Both the position numbers and the translations under genes were made by a program. Shown piece after piece: positions 47,461 through 59,544 of a DNA stretch of 64,000 nt (within the stretch, counting starts at the first letter, position 1; each line of letters opens with the position of its first letter). The notes under the pieces were generated by a model, which worked only from the letters and a program-made list of their open reading frames with translations, had not been told where the DNA came from and searched no databases. The stretch is taken from positions 11,229,294-11,293,293 of the forward strand of contig NC_045436.1 in NCBI RefSeq assembly GCF_002776525.5, written 5' to 3'. Origin of the DNA: Piliocolobus tephrosceles (lineage: Eukaryota > Chordata > Mammalia > Primates > Cercopithecidae).

Positions 47461-48992
47461 AATACCATCAAGTCCAAAATATATACAAGTTCCTCGGAAA
47501 ATGATGTCTTTCTTTGTGTGTCAACTGCCTGGCTTTCCTTGGAAACCTTACATTCTATTAAAAATTATAATCATAAAAATAATGATAGCTAAAAGTTGGT
47601 AAGATTTTATTATGTGCTAGTTAGAGTTAAGGGCTCTTTATATATTATGTTTGCCTCAACATTCCCTGACTTAATGCATAGTCCCTCACTACAGTGCAAT
47701 AGATTTATTACAAAATAAATAAAAGTACACAAAATAATCATTAGAAAAGAATTGGGAATCCTGAAAATAATTAAATTCATAAATTTAATAGGTGACAAAT
47801 GACTTTTCAACCATTAAAAAGAACATCTTATTTAATAAATGGCATTAGTCTAAATGTTATTTCAACTTCATATCTTCTATATATGTAATTTTAGATGAAC
47901 TAAATATGAACATACAGACAAATAATTAAAATGCGAAGGTGACTGACTACATAGGAAAATTAAGTGGAGATGAAAAATACAATGAAGATTTAATGCATTC
48001 TTGAAGTCTTTATTTTTAACAAAACAATCATCATTTTCACAATTTATTCAAACCTTTATTGGCTTCCAAGCATTTAATTTTCTGATCCAATTATTCTAGT
48101 GAAAACATGTAAATTTTGAAACAAAAGCAGCAACAATTACTGGCATTAATGAAGTTTTCTGGAAAAATATACATACAGAACAAGTCCTTCTAATCTGAAT
48201 TGTTTCCAAGGGTGACCTAATTTTGAAGACAAAAATATTTATAACCCATGTAATTAAATTCACTTAAAAAACTTGTCACCTCGTGTTTTCAGATTTGATA
48301 TTTGTGTTTAACTTCATCTTTTATGTTTTTAGTAATGTTTTGTTTTAGTTTATTAACAGAATAAATGAAATTCTAAAAGAACATATTTATTTGGGTTTCT
48401 CAGAAAAAGCCAAATGCAATCTGCCAATTTGTTTTGTGAATAGGGCACTCACATCCTGCACACATTCCATATTCATGCTCCTTTTAAGTCATTTTACAGA
48501 TGGTGAACTACCTACAAACAGACTAGTGAGAAAAATTTAAAGTAGTTGTGTTTTAAAAAAACAAAAGAAAAGAAGAAAAAAAAAAAAGAAACCAACCAAA
48601 CAGGATACCCTCACTTACTTCCATATTCATTCTGTGCCTATTTATGAGCCTCTGACAATGTACCTGAGGAAGGTGCATCATATCTTTTCCTGCATTTCCG
48701 TTTTTTTTTCTGTTCTTTGCAATCCCTGCCAACCTCATTCCCCCAGTTTTTCTTCAAGTCTTTGAAGGCATAAAACCATGTTGTGGCCACATCTTTAAGG
48801 CTGACAAAAGCAGTATATTTTCATATGATGCCTTTTCTGAGTCTTTCAAAAGGCAGTTTTATATCACTGTCTTTCATCTTAATGTACATAAAATAAATAA
48901 CATTTAATCTAATTAAATAATGTGGATAATATTTATGAAGCAACTTACATTAAATATTTTCTTATGCAGCATTTTACTAGAATTTAACAATA
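47461..48992. other. Single-copy DNA with a possible MIR
   Basis: A weak MIR-like segment lies at 47578-47690 ('ttttattatgtgctagttag', 'gggctctttatatattatg'). An A-rich low-complexity patch lies at 48554-48590. Nothing else recognised. Confidence 0.45.
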
Positions 48993-49008
48993 GAAAATAT
49001 AATGAGAA

Positions 49009-49310
49009 GCTAGGCATGGTGGCTCATGGCTGTAATCCCAACACTTTAGGAGGCCAAGGCAGACGGATCGGCTGAGGTCAGGAGTTCCAGACCAGCCTGG
49101 CCAACATGATAAAACCCTATTTCCACCAAAAAAAAAAAAAAAAAAAAAAATGGCTGGACCTGTTGGCACATGCATGTAATCCCAGCTACTTGGGAGATTG
49201 AGGCAGGAGAATCGCTTGAACCTGGGAGGTGGAGGTTGCAGTGAGCTGAGATTGTGCCATTGCACTGCAGCCTGGGCAACAAGAGCAAAACTCCCTCTCG
49301 AGAGAAAGAA
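49009..49310 (+). mobile_element. AluS-type with TSD and expanded tail
   Basis: Seen: head 'gctaggcatggtggctcatg', 24-A linker (49127-49150), right monomer ending 'gcaaaactccctctcgagag'. The tail continues as the microsatellite at 49301-49462. A perfect 15-bp TSD, 'gaaaatataatgaga', lies at 48993-49007 and 49463-49477. Minus-strand frames here are Alu shadows. Confidence 0.96.
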
Positions 49311-49330
49311 AGTAAGAAAAGAAGAAAGAA

Positions 49331-49374
<44 letters not shown>

Positions 49375-49386
49375 AANNNNNNNNNN

Positions 49387-49433
<47 letters not shown>

Positions 49434-49462
49434 GAAGGAAGGAAGGAAGGAAGGAAGGGAAG
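49301..49462. repeat. (GAAA)n/(GGAA)n microsatellite with assembly gap
   Basis: Seen: irregular GAAA start, long GAAA array, 10 unknown bases (49377-49386), more GAAA, then GGAA units. It sits between the Alu body and its 3' TSD, so it grew from the Alu A tail. The true length is unknown. Lysine/glutamate-rich frames are artefacts. Confidence 0.97.
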
Positions 49463-49477
49463 GAAAATATAATGAGA

Positions 49478-50510
49478 GAAGTTATATAGAAATATAATGT
49501 TGCTGTGGGGTTTTAAAAAATCTTCACTGCATTATGGCTGCCATTCAGCTTAAATGAAATTGCTACACTACACCATACATACGATTATCATTTCTGAAAA
49601 CTTCCACCAGTTCTGCTTATTTAAAAAACTGAAAGAAGTTACAGAATACCAAATCAATATTTTCTATCTTTGCTATCAGTAATCACTTAGACATAATCAC
49701 ATGTATTTATACCATCTATATTTTATAAATAGAATAATTTTTATGGTTCTTTCATTTTTATTGTCAGAATTGAATTTTACAGAAAATGACACGGGAGAAA
49801 ATATTACCTTATAATGTGTCTCTTCTATTAGATCGAACATAGGTTCCAGTTGATTTCCTGGTCATATTACTTCCGCATAAATAGCAAATACATAATGGAA
49901 GGAACTGCCTTACCTTGCGCATGCTTCATTCATAAATCAAAAGCATCAGCAGTTTTACAAATGTCTTTGATATTCTACATGTACAAAGAAAATAAATGAT
50001 TGAAAAATGAAAGGGAAATACATTTTATTTATTATGGAGCTATGGTGAATTCTCAGGATGGCCTAGATATTCTAGTGATTTATTATAATCTCTTGCCCAG
50101 ATATTTGATTAGTCTGAATGAATAAGCCTTCTATTATAGTATTCCGAAGAAACAAGTTTTGAACCTATACATGTTAGAACATGGCCTATTTTAATAAAGA
50201 TATAATGTTATAGAAGTGAAATGGGAAGCATCATTTATCCTATTTTTAGGTTATCAATACTATTTTTCACTTAATATAATTAACAATATTCTAAAATTGT
50301 AGCAATAGTTGTATTTCACAAAATTCTCAAAAGAAACTAGAAAAAGAAATATATAAGCCATTACACCAAATATGCAATATTTAAATTTAAATGTTAAAAT
50401 ATTTAAACTACTCTTACTGCACATCTTGCAGTTATAAATATAAATATAAACATAAATTACAAGAAGTGCAGCAAGCGCAGTTTAAATATTTCAATCACAA
50501 ATTGTGATAT
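49478..50510. other. Single-copy AT-rich DNA
   Basis: No repeat, exon or RNA gene recognised. Confidence 0.55.
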
Positions 50511-50525
50511 AAGACTATCAACATG

Positions 50526-50834
50526 AGCAGGGCGTGGTGCCTCACACCAGTAATCCCAGCACTTCGGGAGGCCAAGGCAGGCAAATCACCTGAGGTCAGG
50601 AGTCCAAGACCAGCCTGACCAACATCACGAAACCCCATCCTTACTAAAAATATGAAAATTAGCCAGGCATGCTGGCACTTGCCTGTAATCCCTGCTACTT
50701 GGGAGGCTGAGGCAGGAGAATCACTTGAACCTGGGAGGTGGAGATTGCAGTGAGCTGAGATTGTGCTACTGCATTCCTACCTGGGTGATAGAGCAAGACC
50801 CTGTCCCAAAATAAATAAATATATAAAAAATAAG
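50526..50834 (+). mobile_element. AluS-type with TSD
   Basis: Seen: 'gcagggcgtggtgcctcaca', both monomers, 'gcaagaccctgtcccaaaat' and a (AAAT)n-like tail. The TSD 'aagactatcaa' lies at 50511-50521 and 50835-50845, with further agreement after one mismatch. Confidence 0.95.
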
Positions 50835-50845
50835 AAGACTATCAA

Positions 50846-51851
50846 GATGGTATTATAGTTTTTGACTGTCCTCACATATTAAAAAACAAACAAACAAAAA
50901 AAGACAAAAACAAGCATAAAAGACAGACTAGGCAAAGGAAAACTCCTAAAGACAATATGGGTCGAATCAGAACCAATGAGGGCTGTGTCCTAGACAACCC
51001 CCACATAGTTTGAGTGCTGGGTAGAAGTAATGCAGAAAAGAGAAAGGGGTGTTTGAAAGTTTCCAAGTAATTAATATATATTTTTTCTCAAAAGGAGAGG
51101 ATCCCACTATGCATTGCATTTTCAGTAGCAGATCTGAGGAAACACTGATGAGAATGGAAAAGGCTCCACTGTCTTCAATTTGTGACTTAGTATAAACAAA
51201 CAAACACAACCTGGGGTCCTCAAAGAGTTTTGTAAAAGGTCAGCATATTCTGTTATCCTCTAAGTTTTCAGGGACTTCAGAAATATCAAAAAAAAAAAAA
51301 TCATTCAGGAGGAGAGAGGAAACCACTGGGGGTGGGAATGAGGGCAGATAACTGTTGGTAATCTCTAATCAGCAGAATAGAAAGAGAGCACTAGGAGTAA
51401 AGACAAAAGCAGCTTTGACAGTGGTAAAAGACATCCAGAGAAAAAAGATCCCAAAATTGTGCAGGTGGCTACACAGAGAGGCCGTAATTTCCAATATTCA
51501 TTATTACAAGGGCAAACGTTGTCCTTAATCCAGGGAGCTAGGGAAGCTACCCTGTTTGCACCCCACTGTGTACACAGAAACTTCCACCTCCGCATACAAG
51601 AAAACACATCTCATTTAGATCCATACAACAGAAAAGGAAAAACAATTCTTGCAAGAAAAAGAAGTCTAATTATTAACTGAAAGACAACGAGGACACACCA
51701 GAGCTTTTGTAATCAATTGTTTTAAAACTGCTAAAATACCTAGAGTACTCAGATCTTTATTTCCAAATATCATTCTTCACTTAAAATAACTCAGGTTCCT
51801 TGGAGAAATCACTGTGTCTAGGACTGGGGCTAGGCATAAATAAGCTAAAAA
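50846..51851. other. Single-copy DNA
   Basis: Contains A-rich patches (50880-50912, 51287-51300) and no recognised family. Frames of 73-80 codons on both strands (50872-51680) are taken as chance. Confidence 0.5.
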
Positions 51852-51990
51852 ATTGTGCCAAAATACAAGAAATTTATTAAAGAATGATGAGAGTGCTTGT
51901 CAAAGGTTATAGAAAACAGCTGGAAGGAGCTCTCCCTGGCCAAACCTATGACAACTGGGATTATAACGTATTTAAAAATAACTATCCATA
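51852..51990 (+). repeat. Directly repeated block, copy 1
   Basis: Begins 'attgtgccaaaatacaagaa' and ends near 'tttaaaaataactatccata'. It matches 52645-52782 in the same orientation with scattered substitutions. Confidence 0.9.
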
Positions 51991-52089
51991 AGCTTATAAA
52001 ATACAAGTGCATACTTGAATAAATAAACAAATAGAAAAAAGAGAAATTTTTATCATTATAGTAGAATGCCAACTAACAGATGCAGAAGA

Positions 52090-52640
52090 AGTAATGGAAT
52101 TAGACAGTCACCATTTGGCAATCATTATAGCAATGTCTGATTCAAGCAAGAATCATAATTTTCTGGGATACTTCATGGGTCGATGTCAGAGGAGAGCATG
52201 ATGTTTATTTCGTCTCAAAGTCTTCCACAGAGGACTTATTGATTACAAAGGGAATATTAGTAACTGCTCAGTAGATGAAAAAAATAATGGCAGGTCCCAC
52301 ATTAACTAAATGATCAAAGTTAACATCAAAGTGATCAAAGTTAACCAGCAATGAAACATATCAACATCAAAGGACCTTTTTATACATTGAACAGGTTACT
52401 ATGCCACTTCTGTGGCATTCCCCCAAAACCGTAAAATACGAATTTAATCATCAGGAAACATCAGACAAACATAAATTTAGGAGCATTCTATAAAGTAACA
52501 GGTCTGTACTCTTAAACAATAACAATGTCATAAAAGACAAAGCAAGACTTTGGAAATATTGCAGATGAAAGAACACTAACAAAGCATGACAATTATATGA
52601 AACATGACTAGATTGGGGACCACGAATCAAGTATTGCTCT
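52090..52640 (+). mobile_element. L1ME-type 3' UTR fragment
   Basis: Seen: 'ggcaggtcccacattaacta', 'gatcaaagttaac' (twice, period 21 bp, 52311-52345), 'ctatgccacttctgtggcat', 'aatcatcaggaaacatcaga' and 'catgacaattatatgaaaca', which match the 3' UTR of old L1ME elements. The two direct-repeat blocks on either side probably belong to the same old L1. Confidence 0.7.
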
Positions 52641-52644
52641 GATG

Positions 52645-52782
52645 ATTGTGCCAAAATACAAGAAATTTCTCAAAGAACGATGAGAGAACATGTCAAAGGT
52701 TATAGAAATCAGCTGGAAAGAGTTTCTCTGGCCAAATCTAGGACAAATGGGATTATAACGTATTTAAAAATAACTATACATG
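52645..52782 (+). repeat. Directly repeated block, copy 2
   Basis: Second copy of the block at 51852-51990. The shared stretch 'gggattataacgtatttaaa' is identical in both. Confidence 0.9.
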
Positions 52783-53089
52783 AGTTAATAATACTGTAAG
52801 TAAATAATTGTGAAAAAATGATGTAAAGCAAATTATTAGGTCAATTGTAAAAAATTGAAAAAGAACAATAAAATCATGCTATTATATCAATGTTAATTTC
52901 TTGATTCTGATAATTTTACTATTATATAATTATATGAGTGTCCTTACTTTTTAGAATACATTTAGAACTTAATAAAGTGAAAGGTTCTGGGAGTGCATTT
53001 GTAATAAGAAATGTTACAGTAGTCATTTTTGGAAAATACAATCTGCCAAGGATGCCACGTATTAATTCATTTTCACTTTTGCCATGCTT

Positions 53090-53660
53090 ATTGTCTATTA
53101 TTCCATCACCATTTATTGAAAAATCCACCATTTCCCCCATCAATCTCCAATGCCGTATCTGTCACATATTGGATTTCCATATATGTGTATGTGTGTTTCA
53201 GGGTTCTTTTTCATTCCATTAGTCTATCCATTTATCCTTGCACCAATACCATGATGTCTTTGTTCACTTTTTAAACTTGTTACACTGAGAGGCAAGTATC
53301 CATGCAACAGCCCCTACACACAGAGACACACACACTCACCTTTTCTCCTCTCTAGAAGGGCCTTGGCTCTTATTGGTCCTTTTCTGTTATGTAGATAGAA
53401 AAATATATAGGTATTGGTATTTTAAAGATATGTAGATATAAACAGGCATTTTAATGAAGCGATCCATTCCCATGATGGGGAATTGCTGGGGGTTAAATGG
53501 AGACATATGTAATTTATAGATCTATTTGGGGAGAATTAGCAACTTTAAATATTAAGTCTTACTCTTCATGTACATAGTATGTCTACTTACTTAGGTTTTA
53601 ATGTCCTTCCATAAACTTTTAAAATTTTCCCCATAGAGGCCTTACACTATTTGGAGATTT
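53090..53660 (-). mobile_element. L1M ORF2 fragments
   Basis: Seen in antisense: 'caccatttattgaaaaatcc', 'cattagtctatccatttatc' and 'caccaataccatgatgtctt' (53090-53290), then 'agatctatttggggagaatt' and 'tcttactcttcatgtacata' (53505-53660). The two parts are in element order with a diverged middle. Local frames are not intact ORF2. Confidence 0.75.
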
Positions 53661-54430
53661 AATCTGAGATAGTTTGTGTTGATGTCATAAAATATGTTGT
53701 TACAGTGACTTCTCAAATGCAAGGCTCAGAAATAAGGGTAGTAGTAGAAGCCATATAAAATGCTGCCATGGACTTTTGATGAAATTTCTAGAAAGAAGTT
53801 AAGTGGCCATCTTTTGGACATTCCAAACATTTCTAATGAGCCTAAATCTATTGATCACCCTAAAAAAGAGGTTTATCTTTGCTCATTGATGCCTCTTTTG
53901 CATTGATACGAGTAAAACTGGCCAAAGAGGAAAATAAAAGCTCTCAATATGAAAACACTGAAATAGCTGCCACTGAAACAGAGTCACCACAGGACTTTTA
54001 AAACAGAGGATACGTGTTTTAGTTTCAGAGTTAGAGTTTGTCAACTTGAAGTTTAAAGTTAGAGTATGAAGGAAGAAAAAGGCATGTCATTATGTAGCTG
54101 TGAGAAAGAACTTTAGATTTAAAATAATCTGAATCAACATCTCAAGCAAAATGAACACAGTCGGCTTTTCTTCGTTGGTTTTATTCTGTGAGCTGCCCCT
54201 CTCTCCAAATGAGCAATCAATTCTTGTTCCTGCAGTCTTGGATCAATACAGCAGTATGCTTCTCAAACTAATCTATTTCTGGCCTGATCCAGGCCTAGAA
54301 ATCCTGCTTCTGTGGTGCTGTCATTGTCTGCTTTTGATGGTGATTTTAGTGTTTAGTGGGAACACGTACCCATGTGTCTATTCCCTGAAATATCCATGTC
54401 AATTCATGGTTCGGAGATACACAGTACAAA
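53661..54430. other. Single-copy DNA
   Basis: No repeat recognised. A 99-codon hydrophobic frame at 54151-54450 runs into the MIR that follows. It shows no domain I know and is taken as chance. Confidence 0.5.
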
Positions 54431-54520
54431 TTCTGGAGCCAGATTATTGAGATTTGCATCTTACTGGTATCACTTGTTGGCTGTGCAACTTTGAATAATT
54501 TCTTTTACATTCCTAGTACC
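54431..54520 (+). mobile_element. MIR SINE relic
   Basis: Seen: 'ttctggagccagattattga', 'tatcacttgttggctgtgca' and 'actttgaataatttctttta', matching the MIR core in order. Confidence 0.75.
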
Positions 54521-55730
54521 AAGATTTCCTGATATCAGTCATCCTATTGGTTGGATAAATCCTAGTGTTTTGCTTTGTTTTGTTTTCCTTTGGAAAACCC
54601 TAATATATTAACTGACAGAAATCATCTTAATTGTATTCTGGCTTTGGGTTATAGAAAGAGGTTTTCTGAAAGCAGATATTACTACCCATTCTAAATGTGG
54701 CTGACACTGATGACTAAGTAAATACGCAAGCCCTTAAGTAGCTCCTTTGACCACTGCAGAATAAATACATGAGATGAAGCCTGCAAATGCTCTTACTTAC
54801 AAGAAGCCCACTTGTGTGTATCTTGAAGTTTTCCGATTCTGTTGCTAGGTACCAAGCTTAAACACAGGTAACAATAATTGTGCCTATGAAGAGGCCAAGA
54901 CTTTTATCATTTATCTACAAGCAAAGATACTAATCTAAAGTCTAGCCCTGTCTAAAAACAAAGAAATAGACAATAAATGTAACGGATGCCTTAATTCTTT
55001 AAAGCACATATGCATGTAATATTCATACAATTGTAACCTATTCTAGTTTAAATTTGGAGTATGTTCTGCTTCATTCCGCAGATGGAATATTTTCTCTATA
55101 ACCCATATCATGTTTTCATCAAGATACAATTTCTCTAAGTATATTAGACATTTATCACTTCCAATTGGATCTTGTATTTTATAAATACCACACAAGTGGC
55201 ATGAAATGCTTCATGACTCATATTTTATGCAGAGATTTCATGAAAAAACTGATATAGTTGATGTTCTATTTTGCCCTAAAAGTGGATATATCAGAAGTGG
55301 TCAATTGTAACTGCATGCTTTTGATGATTTTAATTTTGAAATGATTTCAAGGTCTTTTAAAAATAGGAAAGGTCATTCATGAGAAAGTGAGATAGATTAT
55401 AGTTCTGCACAACTTACTGCTTCAATCAGAGCTGAATTCGTGTCTCAATTTGCATATGACTACTTTTTCATAACAGGCATATCAGTATCCTCATCTCCTT
55501 ATACCTTTGCCCAAAAGGGGAGTACATTAGTTTTGAGAATTTAACATCTTTGCATTATACAGGTACCCTGACAGGAGGTCTAAATACTTATAAGTTGTAT
55601 AATCTGTTTCTAATTTGAGGAAATATTACGAGAATGTTTCTAGGTGAAAGAGTCAGGAAAATGTCTTCAGTTCTTTGGTCTTAATACATGTATATAACTA
55701 TAAAATAAAAATGCATTGGAAATAACAAGA
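54521..55730. other. Single-copy DNA
   Basis: About 1.2 kb without a recognised repeat, long frame or RNA gene. Confidence 0.55.
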
Positions 55731-55840
55731 TTGGAAGTCAGGAAACCTAGTTTCTAGCAGTGGATTTGTTTGAAAACTTTGTATTAGATCTTCTGCAAGT
55801 TACTTCAACTTCAGTTTCCTTTCCTGTTTCATGAGAGAGT
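55731..55840 (+). mobile_element. Possible MIR relic
   Basis: Seen: 'ttggaagtcaggaaacctag', 'tctgcaagttacttcaactt' and 'cagtttcctttcctgtttca', which fit a diverged MIR. Confidence 0.5.
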
Positions 55841-56514
55841 AAGAATATTTTATCTCTCAGGCTCCTCACAAATTGGAAATTTCAAAAATGAATGCTACAC
55901 AAATAACCCTATTGTGCTGTCATCCCCACATGAAACTTCATTCCAAATATGTGTGTGAAGAGATGTTAATTTGTTTGGCTGTAGTATTCATTTCATTTGT
56001 ATATGTATGCTGAAACATGAACATTCCAAATGTTCAGGCGATTTTTCTTGGTAGGTAGAAACAAAAAGGCTGTTTTGTTTTTAATGGATCCAAATAGTTT
56101 TGTAAAACCTTGAGTAATTTGCATTTAAAGTTGTCTTGTAATTGTCCTATGGCATCTTTTAAGTAGGAGTGTATCAAGGTTGGGGCTTCCCCAGTCACCA
56201 TATACCTGTTATAAGAGCAATTGCATTATTGTTTTCAACTGAATTAACTTTCTAATTTTCTGTTCTCCTAGTTCTAAAATGTGAGGTTTCTAAACATGAC
56301 CCATTCTTGTCCACTTTCTCATATCAACAAGCAATCAAGTTTTGTATTAACCTGTGATACAATCTAAGTGTTATGTTGAATTTGAAATTTTGACATACAA
56401 GAGATTCAATAAAACTGCTGTTTTAAATAAACCATACACAATGAATATCAATTATTGTAAGGAATAAGTAATGTCTAAATTTTTATGTGTGCCCTTATTC
56501 ACTTATTTTTTTTT
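55841..56514. other. Single-copy DNA
   Basis: Nothing recognised. Confidence 0.55.
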
Positions 56515-56640
56515 TTTTATTTATTCATTTACCAGACATTCATGAAACACCTATTATGTGCTAGGCCCAAAGTAAGCTGTTATATGTAAAAATATAAATA
56601 AGTCAATACATCTAAAACATCAGCTCTTTAGAACACTAAT
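56515..56640 (-). mobile_element. L2 3' end relic
   Basis: Seen as reverse complement: 'ttatttattcatttaccaga', 'cacctattatgtgctaggcc' and 'aaataagtcaatacatctaa', the inverted L2 3' end. Confidence 0.65.
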
Positions 56641-56977
56641 TCTGTGAAACTATTATTTTTACAGCCAGATTTTTTTTCTTTATAGAAAACATAGACACAA
56701 TCAAGAAAGTTTCCACACTGAGTTTCTAATTTACAAATATTAGGACTATTACTAAACTAATAGTATCCCAAATGTCTTTCCAGGCATAGCTGTGTGTCTG
56801 CTGCGTATGTACTAGGTATACCACTTGCAGAATCTGTAAAAAATACTTATGGTCATACCTATTCTGCCCAATCCTTGATGTCCCAGTCTTTGAGTCTAAG
56901 AGTCAGAGATGAGTTCCACTTCTTCAACTCAGGGTCTCACACTTTGGCATACTTCATTTTTACACCTTGTCTAGCTT
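56641..56977. other. Single-copy DNA
   Basis: No repeat recognised. The 74-codon frame at 56794-57018 runs into the L1 T tail and is not supported as a gene. Confidence 0.5.
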
Positions 56978-57770
56978 TTTTTTTTTTTTTTTTTTTAATA
57001 AGAATTGCATATGTTTAAGGTATACAACATGTTTCAATATACATGTACAAATGAAATCATTACTATAGTCAAACAAATTAACATCTTTTCACACCGTTAC
57101 CTTTTTGTGTGTGTGATGAGGGCACTTAAAATCTACTCTCCTAGCAAATTTCCAATGTACCAACATTATTGTCAGCTACAGTCATAATGCTGTACAGGGA
57201 CCTCTAGACTTATTCATTATAGATAACTGTAACTTTGCATCCTTTAGCTATATCCCTATTTTCCTTACCTCTCCACCCTTGGTAACTACCCTTCTACTTT
57301 CTGCTACTATGTATTTGACTGTTTAAGATTCCTCATATAAGTGAGGACATGCAATGTTTTCCTCGAATTTCACTTAGCATAATCTATGTTGTCACAAATG
57401 GCAAGATATCTTCTCCTAAAGATGAATAATATTCCACTGTATACAATTGTTTCTTGGTATCTGCAATGGAATGGTTTAGACCCCTGCATGTACCAAAATC
57501 TTGATGCTCAAGTCCCACAGTCAGCCCTGCAGATCCCATCTCTATGAAAACTCAGCTCTTGTGAGTTTCCCATTCTGGGAATACTGCATTTTTCATCTGC
57601 ATCTGTTTGAAAAAAAATCCACATATAAGTGGATCGGTATAGTTGAAACCCTGGTTGTTCAAGGATGAAGTGGATAATTAATTTCTTTATCTATTCATCA
57701 ACAACAGAAACGTAGGTTGTTTCCATTTCTTGGCTATTGTGAATAAGGCTGCAATGGACATCTTCCATAC
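56978..57770 (-). mobile_element. L1M (L1MA/MB-like) 3' end, carrying a DNA transposon
   Basis: Seen in antisense: T tail (56978-56996), 3' UTR ('aaggtatacaacatgtttca', 'cttggtaactacccttctac'), ORF2 end ('aataatattccactgtatac'), the inserted Tigger-like element, then 'tctttatctattcatcaaca' and 'ctattgtgaataaggctgca'. The 7-mer 'ccttgtc' occurs before the tail and after the 5' end and may be a short TSD. Confidence 0.85.
57444..57672. mobile_element. Tigger-like (TcMar) non-autonomous DNA transposon
   Basis: Seen: starts 'caattgtttcttggtatctg', then 'taccaaaatcttgatgctca', 'cccacagtcagccctgcaga', 'tccacatataagtggatcgg' and the end 'ggttgttcaaggatgaagtg'. The edges are roughly inverted, and it interrupts L1 sequence beside a TA dinucleotide, the expected mariner/Tigger target. 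The exact family is not assigned. Confidence 0.7.
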
Positions 57771-57899
57771 GGCCTTGTCCTTTTTCTTTTTCTTTCCTCA
57801 TTCCTATGAACACTACACTTCAATAAAGAGACAGCATTCTTCAGTTCCCCATACCTTCACAGAATTACTTCACGGATTTCAGGAAAATCCCTGTACTCC

Positions 57900-57995
57900 A
57901 CTAAGTGGAAACCCTGAATGTTATTTCTGTCTTTTTAGTAACTGGAAGAGTACCTGACCCATAGAAGATGCTTACTAAATAATTGTTGAAATAAT
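57900..57995 (+). mobile_element. L2 tail relic
   Basis: Seen: 'gtacctgacccatagaagat' and 'tgcttactaaataattgttg', matching the end of L2. Confidence 0.6.
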
Positions 57996-58179
57996 TTGTA
58001 AAACTCGAAAACATCAACCTTAACATTTATTTTATGGATTTTCTTGAAACTTGGGATTTTTAAAGTATATTAGATTTCTTCATCTGTATCTTTAATCTTA
58101 GTGCATTTATATTTCCCTAATATTTGTTCTTTTTTTATAAAACTTAGTAGTGATGATAATTTCCAATAAGATATTATGA

Positions 58180-58458
58180 GGCCAGGCACGGTGGCTCACG
58201 CCTGTAATCCCAGCACTTTGGGAGGCCGAGGGGGGTGGATCACGAGGTCAGGAGATTGAGACCATCCTGGCTAACACAGTGAAACCCCATTTCTACTAAA
58301 AATACAAAAAAATTCTAGGGAGACTGAGTCTTCTAGGGAGACTGAGGCAGGAGAATGACGTGAACCCGGGAGACGGAGCTTGCAGTGAGCAGAGATCACC
58401 CCACTGTACTCCAGCCTGGGTGACAGAGTGAGACTCCGTCTCAAAAAAAAAAAAAAAA
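58180..58458 (+). mobile_element. AluY with internal deletion and filler duplication
   Basis: Seen: 'ggccaggcacggtggctcac', left monomer, then instead of the start of the right monomer two direct copies of 'ttctagggagactgag' (58313-58328 and 58331-58346), then the rest of the right monomer and the A tail. The TSD 'aagatattatga' lies at 58168-58179 and 58459-58470. Confidence 0.95.
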
Positions 58459-58470
58459 AAGATATTATGA

Positions 58471-59544
58471 AAAGTATTCTGCATGTTATTCATAGTCATT
58501 TTGAAGTATTTTTATACTTTTTGATTTCCATATGGACATTCACAATTTTAAATTTTATTTACAATTTTAATTACAATTATGATTTTCATTACAATTATAC
58601 ATTTCATTTACAATTATAATCACAAGAATTAAGCATTTTGTTAGTACATACTTGAAAATGTGTTATTTTTATTTGTATTAAAATATTTGTTTTTCTCATA
58701 ATTTGGATTATATTAGTAAATAAAATAAACCTTGTCTTTTTCTAAATTCCACGTGTTAATAAAGCAATATGTTGAAAATACCTTAGAACCTAAGAGGAAA
58801 ATTTAAAATGTAATAAGATAGTTTGGGAATTATTTGACTATAACCTATGTTACCAATAAAAATGTCAAAAAAATAAAGTGCTTGTTTGTTAAAGGATTAT
58901 TTACTGAGTAACGTAGGCCAGGATATTTTTCAAGTCCTTAGAATTTGGTATTTGAAAGATATGGTCATTAGGTTAAGGACCTTAAGGACAATGCACAGCT
59001 TTTGAAGCATCAGCACAGTGGGCAGAATCATGTAAGATACGGTTTTGGAAAACGTACATGAGTGGATCTCCCTAGTGCACTTCATCCTTTGTCTTCAGTA
59101 AAGTCATGCTGCCCTTCTTAATGCAATCCAATCTGTCTTCTAGAACTGCATTTATTTTACTTCTGAATCATTGAATATGTCAAGCAATAATTTACTTCAA
59201 TGTAGCCTTACATAATGGAGACATAAAGAAAACACGTTTTGTTCTTGCAAATTTTTCATAATTACTAACAGAAAAGAGAATATATAAAGTTTTTATTAAC
59301 TTTTTTCCTGCTGAAAAAGCTGGAATCTTGAGGGAGGAGGTTTCTCAACATCCATTGATTAAAATTTTACTCAATATGAAAGCATGATTTGTTTAAAACA
59401 GTACTGGAATTATTATATGATTCTCCTATATGTGGTTATATAATAGGGTCTTTCTCAGTAGTGAGAAATCTATTAGTCTATTTTAAAAATATTTACATAT
59501 TCTTAAGAACATAGATATGTAGCCACCAAATTAATACAGGCTCT
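58471..59544. other. Single-copy AT-rich DNA
   Basis: Includes a low-complexity tract of repeated 'ttacaatta'-like words with a period near 18 bp (58541-58620). Otherwise nothing recognised. Confidence 0.55.

Noticed and set aside
49198..49497. Lysine/glutamate-rich frames of 72 and 99 codons
   Set aside because: They are translations of the GAAA/GGAA microsatellite and run through unknown bases.
54151..54450. 99-codon hydrophobic frame that might be a small membrane protein
   Set aside because: It overlaps a MIR at its end, has no recognised motif or splice context, and similar lengths arise by chance in this much DNA.
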